Source of the DNA: Ga0074130 sp035565355
Lineage (GTDB): Bacteria; Pseudomonadota; Gammaproteobacteria; Burkholderiales; Rhodocyclaceae
NCBI GenBank assembly: GCA_035565355.1
Contig: DATMSM010000081.1
Coordinates: 1-27,350 of the forward strand
DNA length: 27,350 nt
Reading direction: 5' to 3'
The notes under the pieces: model-generated
Databases searched by the model: none
What the model was told of the DNA's origin: nothing
Seen by the model: the letters and a program-made list of their open reading frames with translations, nothing else
Position numbers and translations under genes: made by a program
In this document: positions 1 through 6,727 of the stretch, piece after piece
Numbering within the stretch: position 1 is the stretch's first letter
How the letters are laid out: each line of letters starts with the position of its first letter

Positions 1-2
1 CT

Positions 3-686
3 TGCACGCTTGATCCGGCCGCAGGCCGCCCTGCCTTGCCGCGCCTGGTGCCGCCGGCGCAACTGTCCGCCCGCGGCGCCCATACCCACGAGGGTCGCGC
101 CGCGCTGATTCATGCGATTGCGCATATCGAGTTCAATGCCATCAACCTGGCCCTCGACCATATTGTGCGTTTCCCGGATTTCCCGCACGCCTACGTCGAT
201 GACTGGATCAAGGTGGCGGCCGAGGAGGCCTACCATTTTGGCCTGGTGCGCGACCATCTGCGCACGCTGGGCTATGCGTACGGTGACTTTGTCGCCCACG
301 ACGGCTTGTGGCAGATGACGCTGAAGACGGCGCACGATCCGCTCGCGCGCATGGCCTTGGTGCCGCGCCTGCTCGAGGCACGCGGCCTGGACGCGACGCC
401 ACCGATACAGAAGAAGTTGCAGGGTGCCGGCGACCATGCTGCCGTGGCCATCCTCGACATCATCCTGCGCGACGAGGTGGGCCATGTCGCCATCGGTGAT
501 CACTGGTTTCGTGTGCTGTGCAGGGAGCGCGGGCTGGAGCCGGAGGCAAGCTACCGGCGCTTGCTAGACGAATACGCCGCGCCCTGGCCGCAGCCGCCGC
601 TCAATGAGGAAGCCCGCCGGGCGGCGGGCTTTTCGGAGGCGGAGCTCGCTGTGCTTACAGCGCGCCGTAAGAGTGCAGACCGCTGA
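3..686 (+). CDS. DUF455 family ferritin-like protein (5' partial)
   Basis: The frame is open to the left edge of the window, so the N-terminus is missing and the TTG at 36 is unlikely to be the true start. The visible part is alpha-helical. It carries the family's ferritin-like metal-ligand pattern: HIEFNAINLALD near the start, AAEEAYHF about 30 residues later, and RDEVGHVAIGDHW further on. These Glu and His residues are spaced as in di-iron four-helix proteins. Family members are usually about 270 residues, so roughly a fifth is missing. The function of DUF455 proteins is not established; a di-iron oxidase or iron-handling role is only suggested by the fold. The last 32 bases overlap the 3' end of the convergent ccsB gene. 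Confidence 0.85.
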   Translation, partial: CTLDPAAGRPALPRLVPPAQLSARGAHTHEGRAALIHAIAHIEFNAINLALDHIVRFPDFPHAYVDDWIKVAAEEAYHFGLVRDHLRTLGYAYGDFVAHDGLWQMTLKTAHDPLARMALVPRLLEARGLDATPPIQKKLQGAGDHAAVAILDIILRDEVGHVAIGDHWFRVLCRERGLEPEASYRRLLDEYAAPWPQPPLNEEARRAAGFSEAELAVLTARRKSADR

Positions 687-1815
687 GGAACATGTTCACC
701 CCGAGGAAGGCGAAGGTGGTGACCAGCAGGCCGATCACCGCCCACCACGAGAGGATGGCGCCGCGCAGGCCCTTGGTCAGGCGCAGGTGCAGCCAGGCGG
801 CGTAGTTGAGCCACACGATCAGCGCCCAGGTTTCCTTTGGGTCCCATTGCCAGTAGGTGCCCCAGGCTTCGGCGGCCCATAGTGCGCCGAGGATGGTGGC
901 GACGGTGAAGAAGGCGAAGCCGATGGCGATGGCCTTGTACATCACGTCTTCCATCACCGCCAGCGCGGGCAGACGGGTGGCAAGGATGCCGCGTTCGGCG
1001 AGCAGCCAGGCCACGCCTATCATGGCGGCGAGCGAGAAGGCGCCGTAGCCGATGAAGTTGGCAGGGACGTGGATCTTCATCCAGTAGCTCTGCAGCGCCG
1101 GCACGAGGGGCTGGATTTCGTGCGCGTCACGCGAGAAGCTGTACCAGAGCGTGAAGGCAACGGCGGCGGAGATCACGATCAGCACGAAGGCGCCGAGCTT
1201 GCGAGTGTTGTAGCGACGTTCGTAATGCAGGTAAAGCAGTGCCGTGATCAGGCAGAACAGCACGAAGACTTCGTAGAGGTTGCTGATCGGGATATGGCCG
1301 ATATCAGTGCCGATCAGATAGCTCTCGTACCAGCGCACCAGCATGCCGGTGGTGCCCATGAGTACTGCTGCCCAGGACAGAGCCATGCCGGTCTTTTCGG
1401 CAAAGTCGCTGCGCGCCAGCAGGCCCAGCCAGTAGGCGGCGGTCGACAAGAAAAACAGGAAGCACATCCAGCCGATGGCGGTCTGGCTGGACAGGAAGTA
1501 CTTGAGGAAGAAGGCCTGCTCGGCGCGCGCCAGGTCGGCGTCATAGAGCGCGATGCCCGCCAGCGCAAGTACGGCGGCACCGGCCAGCAGATTGCGCAGG
1601 CCGCCCCAGGCCCACGCCAGTGCAATGAAAGTCGGGATGGCGGCGATCAGGATGGCCTGTTCGTAGCCGTCCATGAAGTGGGCGTAGCGGTCGAAGGCAA
1701 ACAGGCCTCCGCCGATCAGCAACACGGCGGCAAGCCAGTCGAGCGGGCTGCGCTTGAAATAGCTGGCGTTGCCGCTGCTGGCCACGGCCGGATTCTTAGC
1801 TTGTGCGATTTCCAT
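655..1815 (-). CDS. ccsB: System II cytochrome c biogenesis protein CcsB (ResC/CcsA type)
   Basis: Predicted 386-residue polytopic inner-membrane protein that handles heme for covalent attachment to exported apocytochromes c. The WWD heme-binding segment is clear near residues 318-342 (WGTYWQWDPKETWALIVW), with a conserved His at its end and further His residues in the loops that would ligate heme. About eight hydrophobic segments are visible. The ATG start lies inside the end of resB (20 bp overlap), as expected for translational coupling of the two halves of the heme-transporting synthetase. The 3' end runs 32 bp into the convergent DUF455 gene. The family assignment is firm. The homologous YpjD-like protein at 18660-19490 is a separate paralogue. 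Confidence 0.95.
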   Translation of the reverse strand: MEIAQAKNPAVASSGNASYFKRSPLDWLAAVLLIGGGLFAFDRYAHFMDGYEQAILIAAIPTFIALAWAWGGLRNLLAGAAVLALAGIALYDADLARAEQAFFLKYFLSSQTAIGWMCFLFFLSTAAYWLGLLARSDFAEKTGMALSWAAVLMGTTGMLVRWYESYLIGTDIGHIPISNLYEVFVLFCLITALLYLHYERRYNTRKLGAFVLIVISAAVAFTLWYSFSRDAHEIQPLVPALQSYWMKIHVPANFIGYGAFSLAAMIGVAWLLAERGILATRLPALAVMEDVMYKAIAIGFAFFTVATILGALWAAEAWGTYWQWDPKETWALIVWLNYAAWLHLRLTKGLRGAILSWWAVIGLLVTTFAFLGVNMFLSGLHSYGAL

Positions 1816-3835
1816 GGTTCAGCAGGCTCTCTAGGGCTTCCTGGTGACGGGCAAATTCGGTATCGGTGTCCATCGTCTTGCGATTGCTGGATAGCGCAAT
1901 CAGCACTTCTCCGGAGTCTTTCAGCAGTACGAACAGGCGCCGCTCGCGTACATACAGCATGAAGAATACGCCAGCCACGAGTAATGCGCAGCCGAGATAG
2001 ACGCCGGCCTTGCCGGGCGAGCGCGTGGCCTGGATGACGCTGGCTTTGACCTCTTCGAACTGATCCAGCGCGAGATAGGCGGGGGCGCCGTAGTGGAAGC
2101 TGTCGCTGATGCTGTTCACGGTATCGCGGACAAAGTCGGCACGCTCGGTCGTGAGTTGCAGGGGCTTGAGCTTCTTGCGCTCGCGCTGCAGCTGCCAGGC
2201 TTCCCAGGTGCAACCTTGAAGTACGCGCACGAATACATCCGCGGCCTTTTCGCGTTCGTTCTCAGGCACCGAGTCCTTGATGAATGCGCCCAGGCCTTCG
2301 AAACCGCTCTCTGCAAACAGCTGCAGGGTGCGTTCGGCGGTGTCGGCCAGGCGTGTGCGCATGGTGTCGGAAACCCCGCGCCCGCTCATCGCCTTGGCGG
2401 CAAAACGGCGTGCGATTAGTGCGTGCTCACCAGGCGTGGTCAGGATGGCGCGCACTGCAAGCCAGGTGTCGAGCTTGTCGTCCTCATCGGCGGGCAGGCG
2501 CAGATAGCGGAAGCCGTCCGCCTGGGTTTCGCGCATGCCGGTCATGAAGAAGCGGCGGCCGTCCTGCTCAATCGGCACCATGTAATTGTTGTATTCGCGC
2601 GCCTGGCCGGCGGCGTCGCGGACCTTGTAGCTGAAGCTCGGCCCCACATTCTTCATGTCCTTGCTGTCGGGCGCCTTGGCGCCGCTGCCGAGGGCATGGT
2701 TGAGCATGGCCAGCGTGTTCTTTTCGCTTTCGCTCGGCTGCGCCATGTTCTCGATATTGAAGGGGCGGAAGCCGGTGATCTCGACCTGCAGGGTCTCCTC
2801 GCCCTGCTTGAGCTGCAGGTTGCCGCCCACTTCGCCCTGGGCGTCGCTGATGCGCGTGGAACCGGGCAGCAGGCTGTGTGCCTTCAACTGCAGCTTGCTG
2901 CCGCCATCCTCGAAGCTGGCCTGATAGAGCGAGACGCCGCGATACTCGAAGGGCTTGTTGACCTCGATGGTGCGCTCCGTCTCCGCCCCGGTTTGCAGAT
3001 CGGTGATGACCACATCGCTGGCAAAACGCTTGGGCATGCCGGTCGAGTAGTGCTCGATGTGAAATTTCTTCAAGGTGATGCTGAAGGGCAGCTCCTGCAG
3101 CAGGGCGCCATCCTTCACATTGAGCACGGCAATGTTGCTGCGTTTGCCTTCGGGCAGGAAGACATTGCCGCGGTAGCTCCAGTGCTCGGGGCCGAGGCGG
3201 CTTTCCGCGCCGATCTCACCGAAAGGCTTGTCGAGGCTGGTCACCTGCTTGGCACCCAGCATCATCTCCAGCTTGAGCGGCAGATCGCCGTCCAGCAGCC
3301 CGCCGACGCAGATAAGCACGATGGCGCTGTGCGCAAGCAGATAACCCATGCGATTCCAGCTGCCGGCCTTGGCAGCCAGAAGCAGACCGTCCGCCTGTTC
3401 CTTGCTGCGGCTCTTATAGCCTTGTGTGGCGAGATAGTGGCTGACCTGCTGTGCGGCCTCGCTGCGCGGCAACGCGGTCTGGGTCATGTGCTTGTGCGCG
3501 AACTGGCGCAGCGAAGCCTCACGTGCGCCAGTGCGGAAGCTCTTCATCTCCTTCACCATGCCCGGCGCCTGACGAATGATGCAGAGGCTGGTCGAGGCGA
3601 CCAGGAAAGCCAGGATGGCGAGGAACCAACTGGCGTGATAGACCGAGTACAGGCCCAGCGCTTCGAACACCGGGAACCAAAACTGGCCGAACTGGTTGAG
3701 GTAGCTGTTGTAGGGTTCGTTCTGCTTGAGCACCGTGCCGATGACGGACGCAATCGACAGTACGGTCAGCAGGCTGACCGCAAAGCGCATGGAGCTTAGA
3801 AGCTCGTAGAACTGGCGAGCAAGGGTACGGTGCAT
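1796..3835 (-). CDS. resB: Cytochrome c biogenesis protein ResB (Ccs1)
   Basis: 679-residue ResB-family partner of CcsB. The N-terminus has the typical family segment (SSMRFAVSLLTVLSIASVIG followed by TVLKQNEPY). There are three hydrophobic helices in the first 190 residues, a large presumably periplasmic domain, and a last helix near residue 620 (AGVYLGCALLVAGVFFMLYV). ResB binds apocytochrome and, with CcsB, forms the heme-lyase complex. I prefer the ATG at 3835; a TTG at 3844 is in frame. Neither has a recognisable Shine-Dalgarno sequence. A strong terminator hairpin for the upstream cytochrome c4 gene ends only about 10 nt before the ATG, which is odd (see findings). Confidence 0.93.
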   Translation of the reverse strand: MHRTLARQFYELLSSMRFAVSLLTVLSIASVIGTVLKQNEPYNSYLNQFGQFWFPVFEALGLYSVYHASWFLAILAFLVASTSLCIIRQAPGMVKEMKSFRTGAREASLRQFAHKHMTQTALPRSEAAQQVSHYLATQGYKSRSKEQADGLLLAAKAGSWNRMGYLLAHSAIVLICVGGLLDGDLPLKLEMMLGAKQVTSLDKPFGEIGAESRLGPEHWSYRGNVFLPEGKRSNIAVLNVKDGALLQELPFSITLKKFHIEHYSTGMPKRFASDVVITDLQTGAETERTIEVNKPFEYRGVSLYQASFEDGGSKLQLKAHSLLPGSTRISDAQGEVGGNLQLKQGEETLQVEITGFRPFNIENMAQPSESEKNTLAMLNHALGSGAKAPDSKDMKNVGPSFSYKVRDAAGQAREYNNYMVPIEQDGRRFFMTGMRETQADGFRYLRLPADEDDKLDTWLAVRAILTTPGEHALIARRFAAKAMSGRGVSDTMRTRLADTAERTLQLFAESGFEGLGAFIKDSVPENEREKAADVFVRVLQGCTWEAWQLQRERKKLKPLQLTTERADFVRDTVNSISDSFHYGAPAYLALDQFEEVKASVIQATRSPGKAGVYLGCALLVAGVFFMLYVRERRLFVLLKDSGEVLIALSSNRKTMDTDTEFARHQEALESLLNHGNRTS

Positions 3836-3845
3836 TCGGGACAAT

Positions 3846-3878
3846 GAAAAAGGGCGGCTCTGGATTGCAAAGCCGCCC
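3846..3878 (-). terminator. Rho-independent terminator after cytochrome c4
   Basis: On the minus strand an 8-bp GC-rich stem (arms at 3871-3878 and 3852-3859, 11-nt loop) is followed directly by five Ts at 3851-3847. It lies 47 nt after the cytochrome c4 stop and ends about 10 nt before the resB ATG. Confidence 0.8.
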
Positions 3879-3924
3879 CTAGTCTAAACGTGCAGCAGGG
3901 ATTTCTATCGGTTCAGCGCAACAA

Positions 3925-4575
3925 TCAACGCAGGCCCGCGATGTAGTCCGCCACTGCCTTGATTTCGGCGTCGGTCATCTTGAGCGCAACGATGCGCATC
4001 ATCTTGGCCGGATCGTTGGCGCGGCCGCCATCGCGGAAGGCCTTCAGCTGGGCTTCGATATATTCGGCGTGCTGGCCGGAAATGCGCGGGTATTGCGCCG
4101 GCATGCCGCTACCGGTCGGGCCGTGGCAGGAGGCACAGGCAGCCAGCCCCTTGGACATGTCGCCGGCGCGATAGAGCTTCTTGCCCAGCTCCAGCGTGTC
4201 CTTGTTCTTGGCGGTGTTTTCCGATGGCTTCTGGGTGGCGAAGTAGGCGGCCAGGTCCTTCATCTGCTCTTCGGAGAGGCCGGCCACCATGCCCGCCATG
4301 ATCGGGTTCGGGCGCGCAGCGGTCTTGCCTTCGGCGGCCTTGAAGTCCTGCATCTGCTTGACCAGGTAATCGTAGTGCTGGCCGGCGATCTTGGGGTTGA
4401 CGCCTATGGTGCTGTTGCCATCGGCGGCATGGCAGGCGGCGCAGACCGTGGTGGCGGTCGCCTTGCCGCGGGCTGCATCGGGCTTGAATGAGGATTTGGC
4501 TTCTTGAGCCTGGACATTGCTGCAGGTGAGTACTAACAGCGGCAACACAATACGACACAGCACGGAACGCATCAT
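3925..4575 (-). CDS. Cytochrome c4, diheme
   Basis: 216-residue exported cytochrome with an N-terminal signal peptide (hydrophobic core VLPLLVL, probable cleavage after NVQA). It is a duplicated class I cytochrome with two CXXCH heme sites: CAACH near residue 45 and CASCH near residue 147. A distal Met ligand lies in each half (NPIMAGM; KMMRIV). Both lobes show the c4 pattern of GQH followed by a Tyr and later a YFA/YIA motif. It is a periplasmic electron carrier, usually linking the bc1 complex to terminal oxidases or other reductases. AAGGAG lies 8 nt before the first of two consecutive ATGs, supporting this start. The neighbouring resB-ccsB genes make the machinery that would attach its hemes. 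An FNR-like palindrome lies about 110 nt upstream. Confidence 0.93.
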   Translation of the reverse strand: MMRSVLCRIVLPLLVLTCSNVQAQEAKSSFKPDAARGKATATTVCAACHAADGNSTIGVNPKIAGQHYDYLVKQMQDFKAAEGKTAARPNPIMAGMVAGLSEEQMKDLAAYFATQKPSENTAKNKDTLELGKKLYRAGDMSKGLAACASCHGPTGSGMPAQYPRISGQHAEYIEAQLKAFRDGGRANDPAKMMRIVALKMTDAEIKAVADYIAGLR

Positions 4576-4616
4576 CGTGAAAACTCCTTGGAGCTTGTGG
4601 TTTCGTTATTGACTCA

Positions 4617-4654
4617 TCGGGGTACGTCTCCCGGATACCCCGAGACAGGAGACG
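4617..4654 (-). other. Interlocking inverted repeats in the cytochrome c4 leader (possible H-type pseudoknot)
   Basis: An 8-bp perfect stem (4617-4624 with 4636-4643) encloses an 11-nt loop. Seven loop bases (4625-4631) are perfectly complementary to 4648-4654. The order is that of a classic H-type pseudoknot with short connecting loops (4632-4635 and 4644-4647). It lies 42-79 nt upstream of the cytochrome c4 start. It could act as RNA structure or as overlapping protein-binding dyads; only the complementarity is seen. Confidence 0.35.
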
Positions 4655-4657
4655 TGC

Positions 4658-4699
4658 ATTCTTGCCTGAAATCCTTGTTCGCTCTTTGAGCTAGCTCAA
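4658..4699 (-). promoter_or_regulatory. FNR/ANR-type palindrome with candidate class II promoter for cytochrome c4
   Basis: The 14-bp perfect palindrome TTGAGCTAGCTCAA (4686-4699) keeps the TTGA-N6-TCAA core of FNR-family boxes (consensus TTGAT-N4-ATCAA). On the minus strand an AAGAAT -10-like hexamer lies at 4663-4658. That places a start near 4651 and the palindrome centre at about -41.5, the class II activator position. The same site could also act on yihA from about -72 relative to a weak TATACC hexamer at 4753-4758. A second overlapping dyad (AGCTCA/TGAGCT, 4693-4705) is present. Regulator identity is inferred. Confidence 0.45.
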
Positions 4700-4792
4700 T
4701 GAGCTGCGTGCATATAAATACAAACAATTCCTATGATTCAAGCATGTTATTCTATACCAGCTTCCCATTAGCTCAACGTGGTCTCTCCCCCA

Positions 4793-5422
4793 ATGTCTCT
4801 GTTTCGCCACGCCGCCTTCGAGATTTCCATCGCCAAGGCGCGCGAACTGCCCGCGCCGCGCGGTGCTGAAATCGCCTTCGCTGGCCGCTCCAACGCCGGC
4901 AAGTCCAGCGCGATTAATACCCTGGCCGCACATACCCGGCTCGCCTACGTTTCCAAGACGCCGGGCCGGACACAACTGATCAATTTTTTCCGTCTGACCA
5001 ATGGCGCCGTGCTGGTCGACCTGCCCGGCTATGGCTATGCCGAGGTGCCCGAGAAAGTGCGCCGCGAATGGCAGGGCCTGCTGGAGCAATATCTGACCCA
5101 GCGCGAGAATCTGGTGGGCCTGGTCCTGATCATGGACTCACGCCGCCCGCTGACCGAGCTCGATATTCAGATGATCAATTGGTTCTCCCCCAGCGGCCGC
5201 CCCATTCACTGTCTGCTGACCAAGTCCGATAAGCTCAGCAGACAGGAACAGACCAAGACCCTGCGCGAAGTCCGCGAAGCCGTTTCCGATTTCAACGGTC
5301 AGATTACCGTGCAACTCTTCTCCAGCCTGAAGAAGACCGGCATGGATGAAGCCGAGAAGGTTGTAGGATCGTGGCTGACTGAAGACGGCGAAGCCGCCAA
5401 GCTCGAAGCAGCATCCGAGTAA
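4793..5422 (+). CDS. yihA: Ribosome biogenesis GTPase YihA/YsxC (EngB)
   Basis: 209-residue TrmE-Era-EngA-EngB-Septin family GTPase needed for large ribosomal subunit assembly. The motifs are in order: G1 GRSNAGKS (about residue 30), switch I region with TPGRT, G3 DLPGYGYA, G4 TKSD and G5 SSLKKTG. I chose the ATG at 4793 because the protein then begins MSLFRHAAFEIS, as usual for betaproteobacterial members. An in-frame GTG at 4778 would add five residues. No clear Shine-Dalgarno sequence precedes either. The gene is divergent from cytochrome c4 and shares its 217-bp control region. Length and motifs are normal. Confidence 0.95.
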   Translation: MSLFRHAAFEISIAKARELPAPRGAEIAFAGRSNAGKSSAINTLAAHTRLAYVSKTPGRTQLINFFRLTNGAVLVDLPGYGYAEVPEKVRREWQGLLEQYLTQRENLVGLVLIMDSRRPLTELDIQMINWFSPSGRPIHCLLTKSDKLSRQEQTKTLREVREAVSDFNGQITVQLFSSLKKTGMDEAEKVVGSWLTEDGEAAKLEAASE

Positions 5423-5468
5423 GCCAGGCTTAAGCCGCCGCTTTTTCGTGCCGGCCGCCGTGCCCCGA

Positions 5469-5512
5469 GGGGGTTTATTTTTTGCGGGCGTAGCCGCAAA
5501 AAATAAACCCCC
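5469..5512. repeat. 19-bp perfect inverted repeat
   Basis: The arms GGGGGTTTATTTTTTGCGG (5469-5487) and its exact complement (5494-5512) flank a 6-nt loop. It lies 46 bp after the yihA stop. The right arm doubles as the T-tract and part of the stem of the minus-strand terminator described separately, so the 19-bp hairpin and that terminator hairpin are mutually exclusive. It may serve as a transcription end for yihA in the plus direction, but no T-run follows the hairpin on that strand. Confidence 0.75.
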
Positions 5513-5537
5513 GGTCCAAGGGGAAGAAGACCGGGGG
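5498..5537 (-). terminator. Rho-independent terminator of the hemB-antisense RNA
   Basis: The perfect 9-bp stem CCCCCGGTC/GACCGGGGG with a 12-nt loop is followed on the minus strand by TTTATTTTTT. It is strand-specific: on the plus strand the stem is followed by CTAGAATG, not Ts. No protein gene is read into it from the minus strand, which supports an independent RNA upstream. Confidence 0.7.
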
Positions 5538-5610
5538 CTAGAATGCCTTGAACAAGTCGAACAAGGCACCCGCTCAGGGAGGGTAAGCGGGAGACGGTTG
5601 CTCACCGTCT
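5498..5610 (-). ncRNA. Candidate structured RNA upstream of and antisense to hemB (anti-hemB-like)
   Basis: Read on the minus strand there are four perfect hairpins in a row. P1 is 5610-5604/5598-5592 with loop GAGCA. P2 is 5591-5586/5574-5569. P3 is 5568-5562/5550-5544. P4 is 5537-5529/5516-5508. P1, P2 and P3 abut with no unpaired base between them. P4 is a 9-bp GC-rich stem followed by TTTATTTTTT (5507-5498), a textbook intrinsic terminator. A TATCCT -10-like hexamer (5622-5617) would start transcription at the first base of P1, though the -35 is weak. An RNA motif called anti-hemB is known from this position in betaproteobacteria; I recall that description but have not checked it against this sequence. 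The loops of P2 and P4 are C-rich (CCCTCCC, TTCCCC). A plus-strand hemB leader is the alternative reading. Confidence 0.55.
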
Positions 5611-5662
5611 ATTGATAGGATAGAAAGCATTCAAGAAAGTTCCAGTCGTTTTACGAATCGAG

Positions 5663-6679
5663 ATGAATACGAAATCCAAGCCCGCTTTTCCTGCTGTTCG
5701 CATGCGCCGCATGCGACGCGACGATTTCTCGCGTCGCTTGATGCGCGAGCATGCGCTCACTGCCGCCGATCTTATCTATCCGGTGTTTGTGCTCGATGGC
5801 AATAACCGCATCGAGAACGTGGCTTCTATGCCGGGCGTGGAGCGTATGTCGTTGGACAGATTGCTGCCCGTGGCCGAGCGCGCGCTGATGCTGGGGATTC
5901 CGGCCCTGGCCCTGTTTCCGGTTATTGATGCGGACGGCAAGTCCTGGGGCGCGGAAGAGGCATGGAACCCGGATGGCCTGGTGCCGCGCGTCGTTGCCAA
6001 GCTGAAACAAGAGTTGCCCGAGCTCGGCATCATCTGCGATGTGGCGCTGGACCCCTACACCAGCCATGGTCAGGACGGTTTGATCGCGAAGGATGATCCG
6101 CGCGCCTATGTGCTCAATGACGAAACGCTGGAGGCGCTGGCAAAACAGGCGCTGTGCCAGTCGCAAGCCGGTGCCGACGTGGTTGCGCCCTCGGACATGA
6201 TGGATGGCCGCATTGCACGCATTCGTGCCGAGCTCGATGGGGCCGGCGAAATCCATACGCGTATCCTGGCCTACTCGGCCAAGTACGCCTCGGCCTTCTA
6301 CGGTCCTTTCCGTGATGCGGTGGGCTCGGCCGGCAATCTGGGCAAGGGCAACAAATATACCTATCAGATGGATCCGGCCAACAGCGACGAGGCCCTGCGC
6401 GAGGTCGCACTGGATATCGCGGAAGGCGCCGACATGGTGATGGTCAAGCCGGGCCTGCCTTATCTCGACATTGTGCGTCGCGTGAAGGACGAATTCGGCG
6501 TGCCGACCTATGCTTACCAAGTCAGCGGTGAATACGCCATGTTGAAGGCCGCCGCGCAAAATGGCTGGCTGGACGGCGAGGCGACGATGATGGAGTCGCT
6601 GCTGGCCTTCAAGCGTGCGGGTGCGGATGGGATTCTCAGCTACTTTGCGATAGAAGCCGCCGCGCTTTTGAAGGCTTAA
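5663..6679 (+). CDS. hemB: Delta-aminolevulinic acid dehydratase (porphobilinogen synthase)
   Basis: 338-residue cytoplasmic enzyme that condenses two 5-aminolevulinate molecules to porphobilinogen, the first common tetrapyrrole intermediate. The two active-site lysines are visible: K207 (SAKYAS) and the Schiff-base K262 (MVKPGLPYLDI). APSDMMDGRI precedes them. The metal loop at residues 125-139 reads CDVALDPYTSHGQDG. It has Ala and Asp where zinc enzymes have Cys, so this is the magnesium-type (Pseudomonas-like) variant. The start gives a normal N-terminus (MRRMRRDDFSRRLMRE). The Shine-Dalgarno sequence is weak (GAG, immediately upstream). A weak candidate promoter, TTGCTC (5598-5603), 17 nt, TAGAAA (5621-5626), overlaps the antisense hairpin region. 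Confidence 0.97.
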   Translation: MNTKSKPAFPAVRMRRMRRDDFSRRLMREHALTAADLIYPVFVLDGNNRIENVASMPGVERMSLDRLLPVAERALMLGIPALALFPVIDADGKSWGAEEAWNPDGLVPRVVAKLKQELPELGIICDVALDPYTSHGQDGLIAKDDPRAYVLNDETLEALAKQALCQSQAGADVVAPSDMMDGRIARIRAELDGAGEIHTRILAYSAKYASAFYGPFRDAVGSAGNLGKGNKYTYQMDPANSDEALREVALDIAEGADMVMVKPGLPYLDIVRRVKDEFGVPTYAYQVSGEYAMLKAAAQNGWLDGEATMMESLLAFKRAGADGILSYFAIEAAALLKA

Positions 6680-6680
6680 A

Positions 6681-6713
6681 ACAAAAAGCCCCGCTCATAG
6701 CGGGGCTTTTTGT
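6681..6713. terminator. Bidirectional Rho-independent terminator, hemB / PEP-CTERM gene
   Basis: A 15-bp perfect stem (6681-6695 with 6699-6713) has a 3-nt loop, a GC-rich core and A-run/T-run ends. The T-run on each strand makes it a terminator for hemB (plus) and for the convergent PEP-CTERM gene (minus), which ends 15 nt away. Confidence 0.92.
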
Positions 6714-6727
6714 TGAGCCGAGCAAGC

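Noticed and set aside
610..633. Terminator-like hairpin AAGCCCGCC/GGCGGGCTT followed by TTTT
   Set aside because: It lies inside the coding end of the DUF455 gene, about 50 nt before its stop, so it would cut its own message. The T-run is only four bases; probably a by-product of coding sequence.
2423..3799. 458-codon open frame on the plus strand
   Set aside because: Antisense shadow of resB. Composition is Ala/Leu/Gly/Glu repeats typical of a mirrored coding frame, and no start signal is present.
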